Shown here one piece after another: positions 1 to 8,849 of a stretch of 24,533 nt of DNA. This DNA is from Chromera velia. Its lineage: Eukaryota > Sar > Chromeraceae. A program made the position numbers and the translations under genes. The notes under the pieces are model-generated. The model saw only the letters and a program-made list of their open reading frames with translations. It had not been told where the DNA came from and made no database searches. The stretch is from NCBI GenBank assembly GCA_018398765.1, contig JAHBMJ010003616.1, positions 63,952 to 88,484 on the forward strand, in the 5' to 3' direction. Position 1 is the first letter of the stretch; every line of letters starts with the position of its first letter.

Positions 1-3000
1 ACAATCGCAGCACAGCCTTGTTCAGTAAAAATATTACATGCTTCGATGCCACTCAAGGTGAGTCCAGGCTCCACGGGGGTTCTGAAACAATGCGTATACA
101 CAAGCTTTGAGAGAAAGTGAATCAGAGGGCAAAAAAAGAAAAAGCGAAACAAAACCTTCTCAACTTTTGCTACCTTTCCGCCAATCACCCTCACAGCAAT
201 CCAAATTTTTCTCTGTAGCGATGTTACCTTGAATTCTCCGTGTGATATCATGTAAAGACCAAAAGCAGAAAGCCAACCCACTGCACAATACACGATGGCG
301 AGGCAGGAAAGAGACTTCACGGCAAAAAAGCGACAGACAGCAGCAGTCGTGCAAAGGAGAATGCCAGAGAGCATCCCACCAACACACAGATGAAAGTCAG
401 AGATTGGAGTCCGTCCCCATTCCCACACACAACGAAGAACTCTCTTGATCTCCATCCAGAAGCCCCAGCTCGTCTGCCGCACAAGTCGCACCACTTCAGA
501 GACAAACAAAATGGAGGAGACAAATGCAACGAACGCTCCCCACACAAAGCGAATCACACCCATTACAGAAATTCCATCACGTTCCTTCTCTTCCTCCCTC
601 ACACAAACACTTTTCGGCTCATGTGTACAGCTCTCCCCTTCCTCCACGTTTGCCCCCACACCCCCGAAGATGAAATCTGTCAGAGAGGCCACAGTGCTGG
701 CACTACTGCGGCGTCTCTGGGGAGAGCGGACACAAGGCAATGAACAGGGGGAGGCGGGAGGAGATTCGGCAAGACAGGCAGACGACGGAGACAAAGGCAC
801 GCATGTTGACTCCTCCCTCTCCCCTTCCATATGGACCCTCAATCGTTGTCTGGCTTCCTCAAGGTAGAGGGACACAAGGGCTGTGGGGTAATCCAATCGT
901 TTCTTCTCTATCCCATCTGTCATTTCCCTTACATGCTCCTTGAGGATCTGAATAAAACGAAACGCTTTTTGTAAAGCAAATACAACACTACTGTCTGTGA
1001 GGAGAGCGGCAGAGTGAGTCACTGGCTGTGAGGGAGCAGCCTTCATGGGGGCACCGGACGAGACACACACTGGCATGAGATTTCGTCTTTCTCTCCTCCT
1101 CTCTCTTTCCGACTTTCTGTCCCTCAGGCTTTCTTCTAGAGACACACAGCCATGAGAGCAGAAGACAGACGCGCAGAAAATTTCCAAGCAAAGAGAAGAA
1201 AAGTGAAAGCTCAGTGAGAGTCAGGGAAAACGAATCGAGCAAATTCATTGAACGAAAACCAGAGAATCGAAGAGAGCGCTGAACATACAGAAACATGAAG
1301 TGAGAAATCGAAGAGAAACCAGAGAGAGCCGTGAGATCCAGATAGAGCGAATTAAAAAATGACATGAACAGAGAAATTTCCCCCTCTTTCCCATCCTGAT
1401 CCCAACCCAGAGTGGCATTCTCTTCATTCAAATGCATGCACTTCCAAGCGGTTCCCCCCACTGGTGTGCAGACACCCCCCTCTCCCTGTCCCTCTCCCTC
1501 TCCCTCTATTTTACATGGAAGAACGAAGAAGAATTTTTCTTCCTCATTCTCCTCAGACTCTCCCCCCCACTCCCCAACTCCCACTGCCCCCCCTTCTCCC
1601 GCACCGACGACGACGAACTCCCCCACAGGGCTGCCAAAGGAAGTGGTGATGGAGAACGGCTGCAAGGAATTATTCAGGAAAGCACGGAGGAGAACGAAAT
1701 TGAAAAGGGCAATGGAAGGTCCGTTGAATTCGCTGGGACTCGATACACTTAGAGTAAGCATGTCATTGATCGAGTGCATGGAGAACGACGGGTCATCATG
1801 AGTGTGCACATCATACCGCGACCAGCAAAGCAGAAAGCAGACAGCAATCAAATGGACTCAGGCTGGGGCACTGCTGGAAGGGAAAGGGGGACAATGCCAA
1901 GAAAAGGAATTGTCAGATAAATCTGCTGAGCGAAGGACGGAGGGAAAACGAAGCGGAAAAGGGGGGAAAAGATAAACCATGCAGGTCCTGTTATATATGA
2001 CTCACCGCTTTGGCCATCTCCATCCAGAATGCTCCCCTTGGTTTGCCGTGTCCCTCCAGGGCATTCATAAAGGGAGAGTTGTCGGGCTCCAGCTTTTTGT
2101 CGGAGCGCACGACGAGGGCATCGTTGGTCCAGCTCTGCACGCACATGCAGAGAGTCACGAAAGAGGGCACGCAGTGGTGTTTTTCAGAAATCCGTATACA
2201 TAACCAGGCATGCTCTCCTTGCTGGCAGTGCGCACAACAGAGCCTCACGGAGGACGGCATGTTTGCATTCTTGCCAAGAAGGGGTCGACTGACTGGCTCA
2301 CTGACTGACTGACTGACGAGCTAGCTGGCTGGCTGACTGACTGACTGGCTGGCTCACTGACTGAATGAGCAAGTCAGTGAGCAAGGGAACGAGTGAGTAC
2401 TGATCGACCGACCGACCCACCGACCGACTGAATGACTATCGACCTACTCTCTGACTCACTCATCTCCCTCATGAGGGTCCAGCAGAGGGGTGGAGGAGCG
2501 TCAGAAAGCTGCACACAAGCACGCACAACAGAGACATCAGTACACAGAAAGACATGTTGCTGCGAAAGCAATTCCTGGCTCGCGTCGAATTCATGTTCGT
2601 AGGAAAGAAGAAACCTGATCAGCGCACGAGGCCCTAGGTGTCGACACTGGATCGACAGGAAGCAGAGAGGGGCTCGACACGGTTCAGTCTAACATGTTGC
2701 ACAGATAGACGTGCAACACGTGAGCAGCAGTGAACCTCTCTCCTGTCAGAGCAGTCATATAGAACCACGGAGTCGGTCTACATATCATCTAGCTGAGACT
2801 GCATGTGCATGCATGTACAGGTTCTCAGGAACGTCACTCGAAAGAGGTGCGGCTGTTCTGGTGGGGCTGCTTTTGGTCTGTTCCGACTATTCGGCTGTTG
2901 TTGACTGTTTCATCCGAATACGAATGACATGCAATGCACTTGTTCAATCGGAGTCTGGGGATTTCGGAAAGCAAAAACTGAGAACCCAAGCCCGCATGTA

Positions 3001-3117
3001 GACAGTTCCCACCTGATAGACGGCCTCGTTCTCGACTGAGAACTGCAGGGCCAGGAACAGAAGGGCAATGCCCCCAAACACGAGTCGTGGCATATTGCCA
3101 GAAGTGGATTTCGACAT
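1..3117 (-). CDS. Multi-pass membrane protein gene, truncated by the left edge
   Basis: Minus-strand multi-exon gene with its ATG at 3115-3117; the 3' part lies outside the window. It has a first hydrophobic segment (LVFGGIALLFLALQFSV), a soluble-looking part, and a later block with several hydrophobic helices (VWGAFVAFVSSILFV, LCVGGMLSGILLCTTAAV, CLAIVYCAVGWLSAFGLYMI). One helix before a long non-membrane region and then a helix bundle loosely recall polycystin-2/TRPP channels (FWME segments, FVSEVVRLVRQTSWGFW), but this similarity is weak and by eye only. Exons A, B and D are well supported; the part between about 1500 and 1870 is unresolved. Upstream TGCATGC motifs sit ~350-390 bases before the ATG. 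Confidence 0.6.
38..81 (-). CDS. Possible next exon of membrane protein (speculative)
   Basis: After a TTGTTTCAG acceptor, phase 0 gives NPRGAWTHLEWHRS and then a CAT|GTAATA donor. Short and only weakly supported; the alternative is read-through from exon D. Confidence 0.25.
228..994 (-). CDS. Membrane protein exon D: helical region and TM bundle
   Basis: Long open exon (about 255 codons) starting after TCACAG. It reads SSVVFALQKAFRFIQILKEH, EKKRLDYPTALVSLYLEEAR, a Ser/Pro-rich linker, then VIRFVWGAFVAFVSSILFVS, TSWGFWMEIKRVLRCVWEW and two to three further hydrophobic helices up to GLYMISHGEFK. A donor AAG|GTAACA at 227 is likely, though the frame also stays open to the window edge. Confidence 0.6.
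1500..1873 (-). CDS. Membrane protein, unresolved middle exon(s)
   Basis: Two readings compete. After the acceptor CTTCCAG, phase 0 gives a short hydrophobic exon PSLSPFDCCLLSALLVA ending at a GTATGA donor (1817), then a possible exon from the TTGCAG acceptor near 1647 (PFSITTSFGSPVGEFVVVGA). Alternatively one longer exon in another frame reads YDVHTHDDPSFSMHSINDML and PSIALFNFVLLRAFLNNS continuously. The latter looks more protein-like but no phase-0 acceptor was found for it. A donor T|GTAAAA near 1512 would fit exon D in phase. Confidence 0.35.
2006..2134 (-). CDS. Membrane protein exon B
   Basis: 43 codons in phase with exon A: SWTNDALVVRSDKKLEPDNS, then HGKPRGAFWMEMAKA. The acceptor is GTGCAG; the donor GCG|GTGAGT is strong. 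The residues look globular and non-repetitive. FWME recurs in exon D (see findings). Confidence 0.65.
2286..2436. repeat. Degenerate CTGA/CTGG tetranucleotide repeat
   Basis: Runs of CTGACTGACTGACTGAC with CTGG, CTAG and CGAC variants in the intron between exons A and B of the left gene. On the gene's sense strand the unit reads GTCA, so the tract repeats the GTCAG 5' splice-site word many times. Confidence 0.85.
3013..3117 (-). CDS. Membrane protein exon A: start and first TM segment
   Basis: 35 codons: MSKSTSGNMPRLVFGG, then IALLFLALQFSVENEAVYQ. One hydrophobic helix at about residues 11-28. It ends with CAG|GTGGGA in phase 0. The upstream in-frame codons run to an earlier alternative start near 3204, but the ATG at 3117 precedes the clean TM segment and is preferred. 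Confidence 0.65.
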
Positions 3118-4817
3118 CTTTTCTGAACTGTAAAGGACAAGACAGGCAGAGGGATACGCCTGTCCTTGCAGAAATTTGCAGAAGTTTATAGAAAATTCAC
3201 ACAATCCTCAGAAGATTGGCTTTTGTACGTACACTTTCTGAGAACTTTTGCAGCTATCGATGTCAGTAAGCTTCAGACAGGACGTAAGGAGGAATGAGAG
3301 TGGCTTTTGCTGCTCTTTTAAGAACCGATTGTGAGGATGCTTTGCTGAGCATAAGAGCGAAAACAGTGGAGCTTCGATATTGCGCAAAATTTTGGCACGC
3401 AGGGCCCGAGGTGCGCGCACCAAGAAAGGCGAGCGCCCATCGAGCGCCCCGACCGCGAGACCGCATGCATGCATGAGCTGCTCCTGTATCGGTTTGCATG
3501 CATGATCGAGCTCTCTGCATCCGCGCGGCCGTAACGTACATTCTGCAACACTGTGCAACATGCATCGATCCTTTGAGGATCCTGAGATCAAATCTGCGAC
3601 TTACAATGGATTATATATAGTCGTCCCCTAGCTTTTGCTCGAAGTGCACATCTGTAGCTGTTCGCAGCTTTTCTCTCTGCTTTGCGATCTGCTTATTGTG
3701 TGAGTGTGCCAAGAGGGTCGTACTACCACTTCGAGGTCATTCCATTTTCTTGCATGCCTCGCGGGACACGTTGCAACAGCCACAATTTCAGGGCAAACAA
3801 GACCATGGAAGTTCCGGGCTCACGGTGTTCGGGCCCTTGAAGCCTGTGACGCTTTCAGGCTCGTCTGTTAGTCGGCCCGTCTTTGTTTCTTCTGCATGGG
3901 CAGGCTGTCTTTGTTTTCTCCTTCTCTGCATGCTCTGAGCCTAGTTTGCCTGAGATCCTTTCATACCAATGTGTCTACAGACTGTGTTTGCGTGTGTGTC
4001 ATTGTTCCCTATGAATCACAGGGTGTTTCTCTCTTACCAGCTCCCTCTGGTCATGCTGCAGCAACACCCCCTAGGGTTGGCCAAAGTCCGAATTCCCCTC
4101 ACAGTCTGACACACTGACTGGCCCATCTCTTTGGGCTCTATATTTATTTGTAAATTGGAATGCGCACACCTGTGGGTGGGGGCACGAGCGGACGATGTCA
4201 TTGCACGACACTACAGCTTTCATACTCATCTTCAATGAGACTACATGAGTCGGAGATGAACAGCTACCGGGGCTCCTCTTCCAGGGGGGTGCATGCTGCA
4301 GTAATTTTGGATGTCCGGTTTAGTGGTCGGGGTTCCAATTGCCTCTTTCCTCCTTGCCTTTTAGCCACGAGCCTTAAAGTCATAAGTGTTGAAGGGAGCG
4401 GATGGAATTTGAGACTGGCCCGTCGAGGTACTTCGCTGGGTGTTGTGCCGGCGGCAAAACGCGCGGATGAGTCGGGCGCCCGTCTTGCAGGCGAAAGCCT
4501 CTTGATACGCCTGACTTTTTCGCGGTCTCTTTTCGGTGTCGTTGAGAGAGGAGTCGGAGAACACCCAGGGACCCTCTACTCCTCTCTCTTCATGGCGGGC
4601 GGGCTCTTTTTGCGTGTCCTTCAGTGAAAGGAACGGAATGGAATGGTGCTTTCTCTTCGATCGATCTATTGATCCTTTGTGTTTGCATGAAGCTGTACGT
4701 TATGGGGATCTCCTCATGGGGGGTTCCGAGTGCCGTCATGCACGGTTTTCGAAAAGGAACGGGAGGGAAGAGGGACTGTGTCCGCCTCTCTGCCCTCTTG
4801 CTGCTCTGTCTGTGCAG
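3118..4817. other. Intergenic / upstream region between divergent genes
   Basis: No convincing coding sequence. Short open frames exist on both strands but none shows recognisable or sustained protein-like sequence with matching splice sites. The part nearest 3117 holds TGCATGC words and, at about 3605-3620, a TATA-rich stretch (GGATTATATATAG) on the plus strand that could serve a plus-strand transcript. Confidence 0.5.
3463..3504. promoter_or_regulatory. TGCATGC motif pair upstream of membrane protein gene
   Basis: GCATGCATGCATG at 3463-3475 and TGCATGCATG at 3495-3504, 350-390 bases upstream of the ATG at 3117. TGCATGCA is a documented ApiAP2-bound word in Apicomplexa. Similar words recur at 2806-2815, 3751-3757, 3928-3934 and 4290-4296. 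Confidence 0.45.
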
Positions 4818-4901
4818 GCAGAACTGGAGACAGACGGGCGAGAAGAGGTCCTCGTGCCCGGGCCCTCGGGACTATTTGCCATGCTTCCGGGATTCAGAAA
4901 G
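4818..4901 (+). CDS. Possible plus-strand exon
   Basis: 28 codons bounded by a good acceptor (CTGTGCAG) and donor (AAG|GTAAGA): AELETDGREEVLVPGPSG, then LFAMLPGFRK. Composition is coding-like and it lacks the simple repeats around it. No family was recognised and upstream exons could not be fixed; open frames at about 4160-4620 may contribute. This is the only donor noted here with the ordinary GTAAG form. Confidence 0.35.
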
Positions 4902-4994
4902 GTAAGAAAGGGATTTGCGCTTTTTGTTGAGACCTTCATGCTGATGGTTTTTGCCGGCATCCACTGCCATCTGAGCGTTTGTTTCTCATGGCAG

Positions 4995-5096
4995 GTGAAC
5001 AACAACCAAAACAAAGGAGAGACGCAGCGACAGAGCTGCTCGTCAAAAACACATAGACAGGCAGACAGACAAACAGACGGGCAGGCAGACGAAAAG
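4995..5096 (+). CDS. Possible plus-strand exon made of repeat
   Basis: In phase with the preceding candidate (phase 0), beginning VNNNQNKGETQRQSCSS after a TGGCAG acceptor and turning into HRQADRQTDGQADEK, the translation of a GACA repeat, up to an AAG|GTAGGC donor. Continuation at 5305 (after TTGTGCAG) would stop quickly at 5332-5334. Could equally be intron. Confidence 0.2.
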
Positions 5097-5203
5097 GTAG
5101 GCAGGCAGACAGAAAGACAGACAGACAGACAGTCAGACAGACAGATAGACAGACAGACAGAAAGAAAGAAAAAAAGAAAGAAAGAAAGAAAGAAAGAAAA
5201 CAA
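5051..5203. repeat. GACA/GCAG then GAAA simple repeat
   Basis: GACAGACAGACA-type repeat with GCAG variants passing into AAAGAAAGAAAG. Generates long false open frames on both strands. Confidence 0.9.
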
Positions 5204-5334
5204 GAACGGATACGGAAAAGCCTCGGTGCGGTGAAAGACAAAAGTCGAGCGAGCTGTCGATAAACGAAGGTCACTGACTGCTGTTCCTGTATTGTTTTGT
5301 GCAGTGTATTGGGCAGAGGGAGACGATCTGAGGG

Positions 5335-6938
5335 CCGAGGAGGGGAAGGACGACATGATGCGGGTAGGAGATGCGGCCGGGGTTCTTTGGGCCCGTCGTG
5401 CGTCGCTGTCTGAGAGTCCAGTCGGGTAGGGGGGGACGGTGTCACTGGTTGCATGGGCCGTCCTGGAGGGTTCTCGGGAACGTCCACGGCGTCCTTTTCT
5501 TTGCTTTGATAGAGTTTTGAGGTCGGTAGATTTTGTTAGGGGTGCATGGGTGATGTCGATGATGCCTCCCCGTTTTTGCTGGAAGCTCGTATTTCAGTTC
5601 GTTAATTTGTCCGTCCGCGCATCAATCGATTCCTTCATCCCTTCACACTTCATCGGTCAATATCCAATTCATTCTCTTTTTGTTTTCCCCTTTCAGTCAG
5701 ACGCACATCACACAAATAAATCAAATGAGAAAGTCGGAGAGCCCGATCGACAGAGAACTCACCTGAGGACTCAGTCTCCGATTGCTCATGGTCGCGTGCG
5801 CCTTTGCTCTTTCTTCAATTGATCGATCGATCTGAAAAGAAAGAAGCATGAGAAGAGGGGGGTGCCTCAAAGCCGTTCGAGGAAAGTCCGTTGAAGTTAA
5901 ATCAGCGGTGTGCACTAAGATAGGCTACCAGCTAGACAAAGAACTGTACGCGACCTGTCAGACGGGGCTCCAACCTGGTCAAAAAGCTTGTTAGAAAGGC
6001 TGCAGAAGCTCAGACAGGCAATTTAAATACATAAAACCGAGTTCGGGAGAGATTGGCTGAAAGAATTTGACAGGCGCTTTTTGAGGCTAAAATGGTTGAA
6101 AAAGGGAATAAAAAGATGAGAAGGGTCAGGATCTATAAAAAAAAAGCTATAAAAAAGAATTCAAAATTGACTCTGATATTTTTAAAATGTCTTTTTACAG
6201 TGTAGAACCTAGATTGTCGATCAAGCTAGATATTTTCAAGCCTAATTTCCGAGTGAAGCTATATATATTAAAAAATATGATAGTTAAAAATATCTAAAGA
6301 CTTACTAAATGAATTAACAGAAATATAGCAAGTCAGACTGTTAAGACTGCTTTAAAAAGTTGACTAGAAAATTGATGTAATCAATATACCTAATATAACC
6401 TAATATAATTTATTTTATGTTTTATCTAGTGTTTTTACAATAATTAGTAGTAGTAAGGACTATTTAACTTTAATAATATTCAGTTTCAATGTTAGACTTT
6501 GTTACAGTCTTTGTGTAGGCCAGTAATGGCCCAGTATGATCTAGTAAGCCAGTATCCGAAAAATAAAATATCAAATAATATGCACCAAGTCCCAATTGGC
6601 TGCGGTAGTGTAGACGGTATATATTTTTTTAAATAGATCCTACCCACAGAAAAACTAGGAAACAGTAAAACATCTAGTAAAACATGCATCACTGGCACTC
6701 TAAGGCTCACAGACTCGGACCTTGTCACAGACGCACTGAAACGACTGTCTGATCCACACGTACGACTATCTTGCGTGTTGATATATGACGTGGAGACTGT
6801 GTTGGGATTCACAGCAACAGAAAAAAATGCGATCGAATTAGGAGCACATCTTCCATTTGTCCCCCGGGATTCGGCCAGTCAGGCCCAGGACATCTTCATT
6901 CCCCTCGCCAGACATCGATGGAGCCTTGTGAAGGTCTG
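5335..6938. other. Gene-poor stretch with AT-rich island
   Basis: No convincing gene. The first part (to about 5900) has ordinary composition and an AATAAA word on the plus strand near 5716, possibly a 3' end for the plus-strand candidate. From about 5990 to 6660 the sequence becomes strongly AT-rich with TATATATTAAAAAATATG-type runs and many stops in all frames, then returns to normal composition before the terminal exon at 6939. Confidence 0.6.
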
Positions 6939-7343
6939 CTAGGGCAGGGGACCCGGTGGGGGAAATTTGTCCTTCAGGACGGAGAAGAACTCCTGCACAA
7001 GCTCAGGCCTGCCCTCGGACCCTGCCATCTCTGCTGCCTGCCTCATGAGGCTCACCAGGTGTTTCTCTCGTGCCTCTTCAGTCTTTTTCCGCTCTCTCTC
7101 TGAATCCCTCTCTGCCAAGCTCCTCTTCAACTCGTTCTGCGTCGCATTGAACCTTGCCTCGTCGACTCTCACACGGCAACTGTCCCGGGCATCAGACTCG
7201 AAGCAGTGGGCACTCGAGGAACTGTCGCACCCAGACCGGGGCCCGGACGCATCTCGTGAACCCGTGAGCATACCCACGTATGTGTACAGGTTCAGCAGTC
7301 CCTGAATGAATACCACAGGCGCAAACGTGCTTAATTTGTGTAG
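6939..7343 (-). CDS. Candidate terminal exon: hydrophobic segment and coiled coil
   Basis: Begins [20 protein letters not shown], a possible membrane or amphipathic helix, followed by a Ser-rich linker and a charged helical region ([20 protein letters not shown]) and ends [17 protein letters not shown]-stop (TAG at 6939-6941). The acceptor TTTTCTACAG (phase 0) fits the previous exon. The open frame extends upstream to 7508 ([13 protein letters not shown]), so an earlier acceptor is possible. A distant PEX11-like arrangement was considered but is not supported. Confidence 0.45.
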   Translation of the reverse strand, partial: LHKLSTFAPVVFIQGLLNLYTYVGMLTGSRDASGPRSGCDSSSSAHCFESDARDSCRVRVDEARFNATQNELKRSLAERDSERERKKTEEAREKHLVSLMRQAAEMAGSEGRPELVQEFFSVLKDKFPPPGPLP

Positions 7344-7747
7344 CTGTAGAAAAGGCAGACACGCAGTCGTCCAGACAAACAACAGAACGTCGTGACTCAC
7401 TCCCAAAATCACACGCACGTTAGAGGAGAGAATCAAACGAAAGACAAGAACCGAATCGGGGGGTTGAGGGCCCGTCAGCACGCGGACAAACGATGGACAA
7501 GAAGGCACGTAGGAAACAAAACAAACAAGCTGAATTTACCACGAGCTCCAGCAAGCATGCAAACTTCTTCTGAGGGGAGGAAGAAAAAAGACGCACCGCA
7601 ATGTTCGCCGCAAAGACGCGGAAGATATTGGGCGACTTTTGTTTCCAGGTCTCGCTGAGCTCTCCTGTCTGTTTGAGGAAATGGATCTTCTGGACGACTT
7701 CTCCGAGCGAGGCGTCTATATACGCACACACACACACACACACACAT

Positions 7748-7785
<38 letters not shown>

Positions 7786-8809
7786 CAAGAAAGAGATGTG
7801 TGTGCCTCTTCATGGATGCTGACTTCGCAAGGCATGCTGCACCAAACGCGCTACCTTTTGATATGTAGAAGTAGTCTTAGTGGATGAGAGAGACAGATGA
7901 GTCGAGAAAGAAAGGAAACGAGCAGACCTCTTCCGTCTACCTGGCCTGATTTGAGACTTGAACACTCACAAAGCCGTCTCATCAACCCACGCACAGACAG
8001 AGCGCACATATCTCCCTCACAGCAAGACTGATTGACCGACTGACACACACACACACACACACACACGCGCGAGAAGAGTGGCGGACGGAGAGACATCTGG
8101 ACTGACATGGTTGGTGCGAAGTCGCCAGCCGCGTCGCTCTGACCACAACTTCCCTCAAGTCGACCTGCTCACGCAAACCGAACACCCCCCTCTCTTCCTC
8201 TTCCTCTTCCCACCTCAAACTCGAACCCGTCTCGGGCCCAGACTCCAAAGGGAAGCTGCAGAGCCTGGCCACCTGATGACTGCCCCACCGGACCGACTCG
8301 AGGCCGTTCGCACGGAGTCCAATTTTCAGACACTCCTTCACGAGGCTCAGTCTGGACACACTGGGATTTCCGGGAAGGCGGGCACCCAGGGTGACCTGAA
8401 GGGAGGGCAAAGGCCCGTTTTGAGAAGTATGACCTCCCATGCAGCCTCCCTGCAGAGGGGCAAGTCCCGACCTCCCCCCAAGACTCATTGTCAAAAAGGC
8501 CGAAGACGAAGACGAAGAGGAAGATGACGAGGAGGAAGAGGAAGAGCAAGATTGAGGAAGAGGGTCGGAGATTCCTAAATTCTCCGTCTGCCCCTTGCTC
8601 AGACAGCGAGCCCTCACAATCCGAAGCTTTTCCTGCTGCTCCGCCTCCCGCTGCAGTGAGGGAGGGAAAACGAGAGAAAGGAAAACACAGGAGGAAAAAA
8701 AGAAAGAAAGAAAGAAAGAACGAACGAACGAATGAATGAACGAACGAAAAAAAGTAAGTAAGGAAGGAAGGGGGAAGAAAAGAAAAGAGAGAAACAAAGA
8801 AAGAAAGAA

Positions 8810-8849
<40 letters not shown>

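Noticed and set aside
988-1851. A single 287-codon minus-strand gene
   Set aside because: It lacks an ATG start, and its 3' half overlaps what reads best as intron before exon D; only the 5' portion looks protein-like.
4160-4627. Plus-strand 155-codon open frame as a gene
   Set aside because: It has no recognisable domain, no sustained protein-like sequence and no clear splice link to the candidate exon at 4818.
7570-7596. 27-base intron between FAANIA and KKFACL
   Set aside because: GT and AG ends are present, but the length is a multiple of three, has no stop, and is too short for a normal intron, so read-through is preferred.
7343-7715. PEX11-like peroxisomal protein
   Set aside because: The hydrophobic C-terminal segment recalls the family only loosely and no N-terminal PEX11 region was found upstream.
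8078-8527. Plus-strand open frame opposite SBNO exon 19
   Set aside because: It mirrors the coding strand; the acidic run is the complement of the poly-Ser codons and the minus strand carries the family motif.
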